From Alphaproteobacteria bacterium (lineage in GTDB: Bacteria; Pseudomonadota; Alphaproteobacteria; RF32; CAG-239), in assembly GCA_015062535.1 (NCBI GenBank), contig SUUK01000001.1, forward strand, positions 257,917-321,916: a stretch of 64,000 nt of DNA. Reading direction: 5' to 3'. The notes under the pieces were generated by a model. It did no database searches. It was not told the origin of the DNA and saw only the letters and a program-made list of their open reading frames with translations. Each line of letters begins with the position of its first letter. The first letter of the stretch is position 1. Of this stretch, positions 8,959 to 17,641 are shown piece after piece. The translations under genes were made by a program, and so were the position numbers.

Positions 8959-10617
8959 TTACATTTTACTATAATCAACCCTAAATAAAGCCCCATTTGT
9001 TTTATCAACAGGAATAAGCCAATCAGGATAATTCTTGCAACCTAAAATCTTCCCATATAACTTATCACAATTTTTCAAAGGTTCTTTATAAAAATCATTC
9101 TTTGTATCGCTTAAATAAACAGATCCAACTTTATGTTTTTTCAATAACTCAATAACCTTACCTTCATTAGCTGAAAACAATATCTCATGATTATCAAGAA
9201 TTCCCTCAATATTACCATGATATGGACTTGCAACAACAGGTCTATTACCATACCAAATCATATGAGGAGTAAAAAAAGTATCAGTAACAACACTACCTTC
9301 TGGAATTCGATCAAGTCCAGTAAAGTAAATAGCTGGAGCAGGCTTTTCCATAACAGAACTAAATATAATTAAATTAAGTATAAAACCAATATATTCTAAC
9401 AAAACAAAAAACATCACTAAAAGGCCAATCTTTTTGCCACAACTAAACCTGTCTTGCAAAAACAAAACTATCAATAATGCGCTATATAATCCAGAATATT
9501 GTAAAAACCTAATACCATATAAAGATAAAATACCATAACCTAAAAGACTAATATAGAGATACAACACTATTGCATTTTTAATATTTTTTTTCAATAGAAG
9601 TCCACCTAAAAGTACACCCACAAACGGATAAGCTCCAGTGTAAATATTAAGACCATGCATTTCAGTTATTCTTGCAATAAATATATGATGTAACCGTTCA
9701 TCAACAGGAGAATTAAACCACCCTAAAAAGTAAAAAATGGCAACACATCCCCCAAAACAACCACACAAAACACCAAATTGCTTAACTTTATTATCAATAT
9801 TTTTCCCAACATATAAACACAAATAAGAAAGCCAAATAAGAGCCACCCAAAAAACAGAAATTCTCCCCGTATCAACATAAAACCATCCTTGGTAACATGG
9901 ATTTATAAGCCAGCAACAACTAACCCCTAAAGCATAACAAAAACAAAACTTTAATAAATCCTCATATTTATAACCAAGTAACCAATATCCAACAAACAAA
10001 AACACAAAAGAAAAAACAAATAGAAAAACACCCTCAACAGATAGCCATAAAGCAACAGAAAATAAAATAGCTAATTTTTTTAATATTTTCTCATTTTGCG
10101 ATTTTATAAACAAATTCATAAAATAAAGCGATAACACACTTAAAAACACAAATATAATATGATGATCCGGTCTATAAAAATAAGCAGTCCTCATAAAATT
10201 TGCTTGCACAAATAATAAAACAAACACCAATAAACGAAATTTAACGTTTACTAAATCTTTAAGTGTTGCAATTAAACACCACGCACTTAGAACTAAAAAC
10301 AAAGGAGAAATAACAAGTCCTGCATTAAATACCGCATCTTTTAAATTATTAACAAATAAAAAGGGAAGGGTGATTATTCCCCATATAATATATATAACTC
10401 TTGTCCAGTGACTAATTTCCCCAAATGGATAATTTGACCACCACATTTTTTGTTCAAAAAAACTAGGTTCTTCAAACCATTGTATCATCCTCAATGCATG
10501 AAAGTAACAATCAGTATCTAAATATTCACCATTCCAACTTTGCACTTGAAACAAATACATCAATACAATACTAAAAAAGCACAAAACATACTCTAATTTA
10601 TTTTTTAAAATACTCAT
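8959..10617 (-). CDS. STT3-like GT-C membrane glycosyltransferase
   Basis: This 552-residue polytopic membrane protein has about 11-13 helices. It has GT-C features: an acidic motif in the first external loop (YLDTDCYFHALRMIQWF), a DHH motif (YRPDHHIIFVF) like STT3/AglB oligosaccharyltransferases, and a soluble C-terminal part with MIWYGNRPVVASPYH. In that family the enzyme moves a lipid-linked sugar or oligosaccharide onto an acceptor on the periplasmic side. Whether this one acts on protein or glycolipid cannot be told. The longest frame begins with TTG at 10635, but GAGGTAAAA before the ATG at 10617 sets the start. It ends against the shared terminator with thrS. Confidence 0.65.
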   Translation of the reverse strand: MSILKNKLEYVLCFFSIVLMYLFQVQSWNGEYLDTDCYFHALRMIQWFEEPSFFEQKMWWSNYPFGEISHWTRVIYIIWGIITLPFLFVNNLKDAVFNAGLVISPLFLVLSAWCLIATLKDLVNVKFRLLVFVLLFVQANFMRTAYFYRPDHHIIFVFLSVLSLYFMNLFIKSQNEKILKKLAILFSVALWLSVEGVFLFVFSFVFLFVGYWLLGYKYEDLLKFCFCYALGVSCCWLINPCYQGWFYVDTGRISVFWVALIWLSYLCLYVGKNIDNKVKQFGVLCGCFGGCVAIFYFLGWFNSPVDERLHHIFIARITEMHGLNIYTGAYPFVGVLLGGLLLKKNIKNAIVLYLYISLLGYGILSLYGIRFLQYSGLYSALLIVLFLQDRFSCGKKIGLLVMFFVLLEYIGFILNLIIFSSVMEKPAPAIYFTGLDRIPEGSVVTDTFFTPHMIWYGNRPVVASPYHGNIEGILDNHEILFSANEGKVIELLKKHKVGSVYLSDTKNDFYKEPLKNCDKLYGKILGCKNYPDWLIPVDKTNGALFRVDYSKM

Positions 10618-10768
10618 TTTTACCTCAATATACAAAACAATTATTTATAGTTTTGCATATAAAAACAAAAAAGTACTTACAGATAACAACTTTATACACA
10701 AACAAAATCAAACTACTTCACTTTAAATAAAACACTTATTAAATTTATATTATCAAAAGGAGGCTCAA

Positions 10769-11539
10769 ATGTTTTTTAATAAATTACTTTTCATTCTTAC
10801 AAGCATTCTTATTGCGACATCTCAAACAACTCTTGCTTCAACAGAAAATAAAACAAAAGATACCAACTCAATTTATTTACTAAAGCATGTTAGTTGCAAA
10901 TATAGAAAAAAAGACAAAGTATCTTACTGTGTTGATAAAGACAATAAAAACATAACCGGCGAAATCAGAAAATATGCTGATGGCAAAATAACCTTATCTA
11001 TACCAGTAAAAGACGGCCTCATAGACGGAACAGTTAGAGCTTTTAAGCGAAATGGCGAAAAAAAATACGAAAAAAATTACCAAAATGGTCAAGTACATGG
11101 TCTATATGATACCTTTTATGAAGGAAATAAAATAGAAACATCAACAACATACAAAAATAACATCAAAGAAGGTATTGCTAAACACTACTACACAAATGGT
11201 TATATTGAAAAGCAACTAACATACGTTGCAGATAAAATGGATGGCAAAATGCGTACCTACAACAAACAAGGTAAAACAACCTTCGATTTCATAACAGCCA
11301 ACAACAAAATTGTAAAAGGTACATATAATTACCTAGACACCAAAGGTAAGGTTCAATCAGACTCATTACCACAAATTATCATAGATGCTTTAAACAACGA
11401 GTGTGTAACCTTAAGAAATGAATTAACTGAAAATTGCTATCTTATAGATATTGACTCTAGCGAAGACAGTAATTGCAACCAAACTTGGTTAAATGACAAC
11501 CTTAAACCATTAGAGCTTTTAATTAATAAATGCAAATAA
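10769..11539 (+). CDS. Exported MORN-variant (YwqK-like) repeat protein
   Basis: This 256-residue protein starts with a clear signal peptide (MFFNKLLFILTSILIATSQ, cleavage near Ala23). The middle (~70-200) has YwqK/MORN-2-type repeats: G-x(3)-G-x(3)-Y/F-x(3)-G-x-K/I patterns such as DGTVRAFKRNGEKKYEKNY, HGLYDTFYEGNKIETSTTY and EGIAKHYYTNGYIEKQLTY. It has six or more cysteines in the mature part, suggesting disulfides in the periplasm. AAAAGGAGG precedes the ATG. The XRE-type regulator gene starts 19 bp after it, so they may be co-transcribed. Its function is unknown. Confidence 0.75.
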   Translation: MFFNKLLFILTSILIATSQTTLASTENKTKDTNSIYLLKHVSCKYRKKDKVSYCVDKDNKNITGEIRKYADGKITLSIPVKDGLIDGTVRAFKRNGEKKYEKNYQNGQVHGLYDTFYEGNKIETSTTYKNNIKEGIAKHYYTNGYIEKQLTYVADKMDGKMRTYNKQGKTTFDFITANNKIVKGTYNYLDTKGKVQSDSLPQIIIDALNNECVTLRNELTENCYLIDIDSSEDSNCNQTWLNDNLKPLELLINKCK

Positions 11540-11558
11540 ACTCAATAGGAACAAAATA

Positions 11559-12113
11559 TTGAACAACATAAAAAATATAAGAAAAAAACATAACATAACA
11601 ATAACTGAACTATCTAAAAAAGTAGGTATGTCTCAAGCCAATTTAACCAAAATTGAAAACAATCAAATTGAATTAAAAATAGACTTAGCTCAAAAGATAG
11701 CTCAAGCCATAGGAGTATCTATTGACACAATAATAGATACCCCATCACAAAATAATAAAATAGAACTTATAAACCCTGATGCTCTAAAATTACCTAAGTT
11801 TTCCGCAATAGATTATCCAATTCCAAACAATAAACCCCATATAAAAGGCTATATTTTGCCTGATGATACTATGGCTACTCTTTTTTCTAAGCATTCAATC
11901 GCCATTATTGATACATTGAAAAATAAACCAGAAAATGGAGTATTTTTAATATCGATAAACAACGATATTATGCTAAGAAGACTGCAATTATTAGACAATA
12001 AACACTTATTAATTCTAACAGAAAATAAATCATATAACACTTTTGAAAAACCTATAAATGATATTAACATCTTAGGTAAAGCTATAAGTGTTATAACACA
12101 CACTTTAATTTAA
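11559..12113 (+). CDS. XRE-family regulator with degenerate S24-like domain
   Basis: The 184 residues begin with a Cro/CI helix-turn-helix (residues ~2-55: KKHNITITELSKKVGMSQAN, then a recognition helix). The C-terminal half resembles the LexA/CI S24 fold (GYILPDDTMATLFSKHSIAI, then GVFLISINNDIMLRRL). The catalytic Ser of the usual D-S-M is Thr, and the usual Lys is replaced by Arg, so self-cleavage is unlikely; it would be a ligand-sensing or dimerisation domain. The start is TTG with AGGA 9 bases upstream. Repeated TATTCA elements lie directly downstream, before the NifU-like gene, and could be its operators (inference). Confidence 0.75.
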   Translation: MNNIKNIRKKHNITITELSKKVGMSQANLTKIENNQIELKIDLAQKIAQAIGVSIDTIIDTPSQNNKIELINPDALKLPKFSAIDYPIPNNKPHIKGYILPDDTMATLFSKHSIAIIDTLKNKPENGVFLISINNDIMLRRLQLLDNKHLLILTENKSYNTFEKPINDINILGKAISVITHTLI

Positions 12114-12117
12114 AAAA

Positions 12118-12284
12118 AAATATTCACAAAATTATTCACCCTACATAAAAGTGCTCTAAATATATTACAATAAACTATTGTTTACAAATAATTTAAACTA
12201 AAATATTCATAAATATTCACTTTAGACAAATATTCATATATTGAATATTTTTAACTTTTTATTACTATCAATATTTGGTTGATA
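12118..12284. promoter_or_regulatory. Cluster of TATTCA half-sites and inverted repeats
   Basis: Direct copies of TATTCA(C/T) begin at about 12121, 12133, 12204, 12214 and 12231. The last forms an inverted repeat AAATATTCA-TATAT-TGAATATTT (12228-12250). A second inverted repeat, TATCAA-N7-TTGATA, lies at 12266-12284. The cluster sits between the XRE regulator and the NifU-like/GGGtGRT genes, where a promoter for the latter must lie. The regulator that reads it is unknown. Confidence 0.5.
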
Positions 12285-12348
12285 TTTAAATTTTTTATTA
12301 TAATATATACCACGCATAATAAATATGATTAACTAATGGAGATAATAA

Positions 12349-13053
12349 ATGGCTTGTAATCATCAATGCTCACATGAAGTTGAGCAAATGTGTCCGCTTT
12401 ACAAAGGCGCAAGACACGAACCAGCTCCAATTCCAGAAGAAGGAAAATGGGTAAAAGCTAAACAAATTTCAGACATTTCTGGTTTAACACATGGTTGCGG
12501 TTGCTGTGCACCTCAACAAGGTACATGTAAATTAACCTTAAACGTTAAAGAAGGCGTTATTGAAGAAGCTTTAGTTGAAACAATTGGTTGTTCAGGTATG
12601 ACACACTCTGCAGCTATGGCAGCAGAAATTTTACCAGGAAAAACTATTCTTGAAGCATTAAACACAGACCTAGTTTGTGATGCAATCAACGTTGCTATGA
12701 GAGAACTATTTCTTCAAATCGTTTATGGTCGTACACAAACTGCTTTCTCTGAAAATGGTTTACCAATCGGTGCTGGTCTAGAAGACTTAGGTAAAGGTTT
12801 ACGCTCACAAGTTGGTACAATGTACTCAACAAAAGTAAAAGGCCCTCGCTATCTTGAAATGGCAGAAGGTTATGTACTTGAAATTGGCGTTGATGAAAAC
12901 AACGAAATCATTGGCTACAAGTTTGTACACTTAGGCAAAATGATGGAAGCAATCCGTAATGGTGTAGATGCAAAAACTGCTCTTGAAAACAACATTAAAA
13001 CTTACGGCCGTTTTGAAGACGCTGTAAAGAAAATCGATCCAAGAAAGGAGTAA
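12349..13053 (+). CDS. NifU/IscU-like iron-sulfur scaffold protein partnered with GGGtGRT
   Basis: The 234 residues carry a Cys-rich N-terminus. Residues ~45-90 look like the IscU/NifU core: GCGCCAPQQGTC (Cys50, 52, 53, 60) and IGCSGMTHSAAMAAEIL (Cys81), close to the V-x-GCGA-x-ASS segment of scaffolds. This family is known mainly from anaerobic gut bacteria, where it directly precedes the GGGtGRT gene, as here (3-bp gap). The role is probably assembly or carriage of an Fe-S cluster for the partner; the actual reaction is not established. GGAG precedes the ATG, and a dense field of repeats lies upstream. Confidence 0.8.
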   Translation: MACNHQCSHEVEQMCPLYKGARHEPAPIPEEGKWVKAKQISDISGLTHGCGCCAPQQGTCKLTLNVKEGVIEEALVETIGCSGMTHSAAMAAEILPGKTILEALNTDLVCDAINVAMRELFLQIVYGRTQTAFSENGLPIGAGLEDLGKGLRSQVGTMYSTKVKGPRYLEMAEGYVLEIGVDENNEIIGYKFVHLGKMMEAIRNGVDAKTALENNIKTYGRFEDAVKKIDPRKE

Positions 13054-13056
13054 GCC

Positions 13057-14058
13057 ATGCAACAATTCGAAGGATATGATAGAAGAATAAACACAATTAC
13101 TCCAGTATTAGCAAAGTATGGTTTCAAAGACTTAGATGAAGCTAAAGCTCTTTGCACATCTCGTGGTATTGATGTAGAAAAACTCGTAAAAGGTATTCAA
13201 CCAATTGCTTTTGAAAATGCTGTATGGGCATACACATTAGGTTGCGCTATTGCACTTAAAGAAGGTGTTAAAAATGCATCTGAAGCTGCAGAAAAAATTG
13301 GTATCGGTTTACAAGCATTCTGCGTACCAGGATCTGTTGCAGACCAACGTGAAGTAGGTCTTGGCCACGGTAACCTTGCTGCTATGTTATTAAGAGAAGA
13401 AACAAAATGTTTCTGCTTCTTAGCAGGTCACGAATCATTTGCTGCCGCAGAAGGCGCTATTGGTATTGCACGCTCTGCAAACAAAGTTAGAAAAGAACCT
13501 TTAAGAGTTATCTTAAATGGTCTTGGTAAAGATGCCGCATACATCATTTCTCGTATCAATGGTTTTACAGCTGTAGAAACAGAATACAACTACACAACTG
13601 GCGAATTAAAAATCGTTCATGAAAAAGCATTTTCAAATGGCGATAAAGCAAAAGTTAAATGCTATGGTGCAGATGATGTATCAGAAGGTGTTGCAATTAT
13701 GATTAAAGAAGGTGTTGATGTATCTATCACAGGTAACTCAACAAACCCAACTCGTTTCCAACACCCAGTTGCTGGCACATACAAAAAATGGGCTATTGAA
13801 CATGGTAAAAAATACTTCTCAGTAGCATCTGGTGGTGGTACAGGTCGTACTCTTCACCCAGATAACGTAGCTGCAGGTCCTGCATCTTATGGTATGACAG
13901 ACACAATGGGACGTATGCATGGTGATGCTCAATTTGCAGGTTCATCATCAGTTCCAGCACACGTTGAAATGATGGGCTTAATTGGTATGGGTAACAACCC
14001 TATGGTTGGTGCAACTGTTGCAGTTGCTGTTGCTGTAGAAGAATCTCTTGGCAAATAA
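13057..14058 (+). CDS. GGGtGRT family protein
   Basis: The 333 residues include SGGGTGRTLHPDN with the diagnostic GGGTGRT at 259-265. The family (PF14057) is small, conserved and mostly found in anaerobes, always near a NifU-like scaffold; its biochemical role is not known. Other conserved-looking elements are VPGSVADQREVGLGHGNLA (~88-106) and the C-terminal MMGLIGMGNNPMVGATVAVAV. There is no signal or membrane helix. AAAGGAGTAAGCC precedes the ATG, overlapping the end of the scaffold gene, so the two are translationally linked. A good terminator follows. The codons are those of a well-expressed gene. Confidence 0.9.
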   Translation: MQQFEGYDRRINTITPVLAKYGFKDLDEAKALCTSRGIDVEKLVKGIQPIAFENAVWAYTLGCAIALKEGVKNASEAAEKIGIGLQAFCVPGSVADQREVGLGHGNLAAMLLREETKCFCFLAGHESFAAAEGAIGIARSANKVRKEPLRVILNGLGKDAAYIISRINGFTAVETEYNYTTGELKIVHEKAFSNGDKAKVKCYGADDVSEGVAIMIKEGVDVSITGNSTNPTRFQHPVAGTYKKWAIEHGKKYFSVASGGGTGRTLHPDNVAAGPASYGMTDTMGRMHGDAQFAGSSSVPAHVEMMGLIGMGNNPMVGATVAVAVAVEESLGK

Positions 14059-14080
14059 GCATATCAATAACGCATAAATT

Positions 14081-14116
14081 AAAACACCTTATTCGAAAGA
14101 ATAGGGTGTTTTTTTT
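14081..14116 (+). terminator. Terminator of the NifU-like/GGGtGRT operon
   Basis: AAAACACC-TTATTC closes over a GAAA tetraloop with GAATA-GGGTGTTTT and is followed by a run of eight or more T. Confidence 0.9.
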
Positions 14117-14126
14117 ATTAGAAAAA

Positions 14127-14151
14127 AATAGCACTCATTTAGAGTGCTATT
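14127..14151 (-). terminator. Terminator of the LRR-like gene
   Basis: The perfect stem AATAGCACTC / GAGTGCTATT with a 5-nt loop is followed on the minus strand by seven T. It lies just after the stop at 14164. Confidence 0.8.
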
Positions 14152-14163
14152 AACTAAAATAAA

Positions 14164-14955
14164 TTATATCAATATCGCTTCAACTGTTTTTTGAATATCA
14201 AGCAATCTCTGTTGCTCATAAGAAAGTGTTAAACGGATAGAATCACCAAATTCTTTAACTTTCTCAGTTTCAACATCTGTTAATTCCAAAGGACGTTTTA
14301 CTAATTTCAAAAATGAATTACGATTATTCTGAGCAATACTTTGCAATTCCTGAGGTACCCCTCTCATAGCAACAACACTTTCGCATTTTGAAAATAGCTC
14401 TATAACTTCTTTTAAGAGATTACCTTTCATATTAGCCTCTGGCCATATCAAACAAGCTATGTGAGATAAAGAAACACATCTTGCCAATTCAATCAACTGA
14501 TCATCTGTAAAATAACAACCAGTTAAATCAAGCTGTCTTAAATAAGATAAGTCTTTTATTGTATTAACAAGCAACTCAAATAATTGAGTTTGCCCCTCAA
14601 AAGAAAAACATCTTAAAGACAAAAAGCGTAACTTTTTACACTTTGCAACCCTTGTAAGCACTTCAGTTAAAACTGCTATATCTGATGGTTTTGTAACCTC
14701 AACAGCTTTTTTTACAATAACTCTTGCAGAAGAATATATATCATTAATCGAGCTTTCAGTAACAAACCCTTCAATAGGACCAATACCCATAACAAACCTC
14801 AAAAGGCCTTTAGCTTGAGCTTCATCTAACCAAGCAAAAACTTCCGCAGTTTCTTTTTTCTTAAAACAAGGACGTTTCAATACAATTTCTTTAGACTTCG
14901 TATCAAAAAAACCTAAATCATTTTTATATCCACAAACTGAAATAAAAGAACTCAT
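14164..14955 (-). CDS. Leucine-rich-repeat-like protein
   Basis: Of the 263 residues, about 85-185 show RNI/LRR-type periodicity (KLRFLSLRCFSFEGQTQLFE, YLRQLDLTGCYFTDDQLIEL, SHIACLIWPEANMKGNLLKE). The last 45 residues are charged and helical. No signal peptide or membrane helix is seen, so it is probably cytoplasmic or exported by a dedicated system. GAGGTGTCGAT precedes the ATG. Its neighbours do not suggest a pathway. Short LRR proteins of this kind mediate protein contacts; a partner cannot be guessed. Confidence 0.6.
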   Translation of the reverse strand: MSSFISVCGYKNDLGFFDTKSKEIVLKRPCFKKKETAEVFAWLDEAQAKGLLRFVMGIGPIEGFVTESSINDIYSSARVIVKKAVEVTKPSDIAVLTEVLTRVAKCKKLRFLSLRCFSFEGQTQLFELLVNTIKDLSYLRQLDLTGCYFTDDQLIELARCVSLSHIACLIWPEANMKGNLLKEVIELFSKCESVVAMRGVPQELQSIAQNNRNSFLKLVKRPLELTDVETEKVKEFGDSIRLTLSYEQQRLLDIQKTVEAILI

Positions 14956-15201
14956 ATCGACACCTCAAAAAGTAAATAAATACAACCATAAATATTTAAT
15001 ACCTACAATAAACAACCATTTTCAAAAAATCAATATATTTTTTTATATACTTTTATATTATTTTCAAAAAAATATATAATATTTTATATTATTGCACTTT
15101 TTATTCATTTTAAATAGCATAATCCAATCAAATTAATTGCTAAAAAAATAAAAAAAAATATACTAAAACCAAGAAAAACGCTAAAATTATGGATTAAGAA
15201 A

Positions 15202-16569
15202 ATGACTCTAGAATATTCAGAACTTTTAATTATCATTGGATTTTTATCTATTACATGCATTTTATTTATTACAACTAGTATATTAAAATCAAGAATCATC
15301 AATAAACTAAGAGAAACTAACAATGAATTAGAAAAAAAATATCTTATCACCAAAGATAGATTTCTAATAATAGAAGAAAATCTCTTAAAATTAGAAAAAG
15401 AAAAACAAGAAATAACAGATTCTCTTATTCTAAAGGATAATCAATTAAGTTCTCTTAAAGCGACCTTTGCAGCCAAAGAAGAAAACTTACAAGAAAAAAT
15501 AAACTATCTAGAAAAAATAAAAGATGATTTAACTTTAAAATTCAAAGACATCTCAACTGAAATAATAAAATCACAACAAGATTCTTTTAACCAAAAACAA
15601 GAAACAACTTTAACCCAAATCCTAAATCCATTCAAAGAACAATTAAATTCTTTCAAAAACGAAGTAAACCAAGCAAGAACAGAAAGCATCAAAAATAAAT
15701 CCAACCTAGATGCACAGCTAGCTAATTTATTAAACTTAAACAAAACATTAAGCGAGGATGCTCAAAACCTAACCACAGCCTTAAAAGGCGCATCAAAAGC
15801 ACAAGGCAACTGGGGAGAATGTCAATTATCAAGGATTCTTGAAATATCAGGACTCCGTAAAGACCAAGATTATGAAACCCAATGCTCATTTACAGACGAA
15901 AACCGAAAGTTATATCGTCCAGATGTAATAATTCACTTACCAGAAAACCGAGATATTATTATCGATTCTAAAGTATCTTTAAGCGCATATTTAGATGCAA
16001 TGAACTCAGATAATGAACTAGATCGCCAAAAACACCTTCAAAAAAATCTATCAGATATAAAATCTCACATAGATGAACTATCAGCCAAAGAATATCAAAA
16101 ACTCTTAAAAGAACGCTCTCTTAATTATGTAATAATGTTTATCCCTGTAGAAAGTGCCTATATTGCAGCTCTTGATACAGACCGCTATATCTACGATTAT
16201 GCATACAAAAAGAACGTAATCCTAGCAACTCCATTATCATTATTACCAACCTTAAGAACAGTTGAAAATCTATGGCGTATAGATAGTCAAAATCAAAACG
16301 TACAAAAAATAGCTGAACTCGGTGGCAAAATATATGATAAATTAGCAGCATTTGTTGAAGACATGAAATCAATAGATAGAGCCTTAAATCAAGCCTCAAA
16401 CGCATATAATAATGCTATGACCAAACTCCAAGGAAGAGGCTCAGCTCTTTCTCAAGCAGAAAAAATGAAACTATTAGGCTCCAAAACAAATAAAACCATT
16501 AACCTTACCTTAAATGATAATGATTTATTGTTAGAAGATAATAGTAACGAAGTAGTAAACGGAGATTAA
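15202..16569 (+). CDS. rmuC: DNA recombination protein RmuC
   Basis: The 455 residues start with an N-terminal membrane helix (~8-28), followed by a long coiled coil (~30-190, rich in Glu/Lys/Gln). The RmuC nuclease-like domain follows, with QGNWGECQLSRILEISGL, DVIIHLPENRDIIIDSKVSL, VIMFIPVESAY and the ILATPLSLLPTLRTVENLW motif. RmuC limits inversions and stabilises inverted repeats and is anchored to the inner membrane. The ATG follows GGATTAAGAAA, a weak ribosome site. It ends one base before murG, so the two are co-transcribed. Confidence 0.93.
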   Translation: MTLEYSELLIIIGFLSITCILFITTSILKSRIINKLRETNNELEKKYLITKDRFLIIEENLLKLEKEKQEITDSLILKDNQLSSLKATFAAKEENLQEKINYLEKIKDDLTLKFKDISTEIIKSQQDSFNQKQETTLTQILNPFKEQLNSFKNEVNQARTESIKNKSNLDAQLANLLNLNKTLSEDAQNLTTALKGASKAQGNWGECQLSRILEISGLRKDQDYETQCSFTDENRKLYRPDVIIHLPENRDIIIDSKVSLSAYLDAMNSDNELDRQKHLQKNLSDIKSHIDELSAKEYQKLLKERSLNYVIMFIPVESAYIAALDTDRYIYDYAYKKNVILATPLSLLPTLRTVENLWRIDSQNQNVQKIAELGGKIYDKLAAFVEDMKSIDRALNQASNAYNNAMTKLQGRGSALSQAEKMKLLGSKTNKTINLTLNDNDLLLEDNSNEVVNGD

Positions 16570-16570
16570 T

Positions 16571-17638
16571 ATGCCTAAAATAGTTTTTACTGGTGGCGGT
16601 TCTGCTGGACACGTAACCCTTAACCTTGCTCTAATTCCTTGGTTTATAGAAAACGGCTGGGAAATCGACTACATTGGCTCACGTGGTGGCATGGAAGAAG
16701 AATTAGTAAAAAAATATAAAGAAGTTAAATATTACAGCATCACAACCGGAAAGCTCCGTCGCTACTTTTCATGGCAAAATTTCCTTGATATGGTAAAGAT
16801 TCCATTTGGTTGCTTAGAAGCAATCGTTCTTATTCATAAATTAAAACCAGATGTTATTTTCTCAAAAGGAGGTTTTGTTTCATTTCCCGTTGTAATAGGA
16901 GGCTTTATAAATAGAAAAAAAATATTTATGCATGAATCAGACCTAACCCCAGGGCTTGCCAACAAAATGAGCCTTCCATTTGTAAATACATTTTTTACAA
17001 CATTCCCCGAAACAATCAATAAAATTAAGCAAAAACAAAAAGTTAAATGCATTGGTCCTGCATTATCAGATAGGTTATTTAATGGCTCTAAAGAAGAGGG
17101 GGCAAAATTTGCCAATTTAGACACATCAAAGCCAACAATAATGGTAATAGGGGGAAGTCTTGGGGCAAAAAGCTTAAACAATGCAATTAAAGAAAACTTT
17201 GAAAATCTTCTAAAAACTTACCAAATCATTCATATTTCAGGTAAAAACGGCTTTAATCCCGACCTAAAATCAAAAGGTTACGCACAATATGAATACGTAG
17301 ATAAAGAACTAAAAGACCTAATTGCCTTATCTGATGTTGTAATCTCAAGAGCTGGCTCAAACTCAATATTTGAGCTTGCAAGCTTAAACAAACCAATGAT
17401 ATTAGTTCCACTTCCAAACACATCTTCTCGAGGTGAGCAATCCTTAAATGCTAAAAGCTTTGTAAATAAAGGCTATGGAGAACTAATCAAAGATGAAGAT
17501 ATCTCAGACCCAGACATACTTTTCCCTATGTTAGAAAAAGTATATAAAAATAGGGCGGTTTATATTCAAAAAATGCAAGAAAATCCTGTAAAAACAACTT
17601 CAATAGAAAACATCTGCCAAGAAATATCTGCAAAATAA
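16571..17638 (+). CDS. murG: UDP-N-acetylglucosamine--MurNAc-pentapeptide-lipid GlcNAc transferase
   Basis: This 355-residue GT28 enzyme makes lipid II from lipid I at the inner membrane. Visible signatures: FTGGGSAGHVTLNLALI at the N-terminus, KPDVIFSKGGFVSFPVV, HESDLTPGLANK, VIGGSLGAKSLN, and the donor-site VVISRAGSNSIFELASLNKP. The N-terminal loop and DLTPGLANK are closer to the Clostridia/Lactobacillales form than to the usual proteobacterial GGTGGHxFPA form. It is not in a dcw cluster here but follows rmuC with a 1-bp gap (GGAG before the start). It may be an acquired or second MurG; whether another exists in the genome cannot be seen. Confidence 0.9.
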   Translation: MPKIVFTGGGSAGHVTLNLALIPWFIENGWEIDYIGSRGGMEEELVKKYKEVKYYSITTGKLRRYFSWQNFLDMVKIPFGCLEAIVLIHKLKPDVIFSKGGFVSFPVVIGGFINRKKIFMHESDLTPGLANKMSLPFVNTFFTTFPETINKIKQKQKVKCIGPALSDRLFNGSKEEGAKFANLDTSKPTIMVIGGSLGAKSLNNAIKENFENLLKTYQIIHISGKNGFNPDLKSKGYAQYEYVDKELKDLIALSDVVISRAGSNSIFELASLNKPMILVPLPNTSSRGEQSLNAKSFVNKGYGELIKDEDISDPDILFPMLEKVYKNRAVYIQKMQENPVKTTSIENICQEISAK

Positions 17639-17641
17639 CTC

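Noticed and set aside
14127..14151. GCACTC/GAGTGC inverted repeat resembling a CIRCE (HrcA) element
   Set aside because: The spacer is 5 nt, not 9, and it sits just after a stop codon followed by seven T on the minus strand, so it is a terminator.
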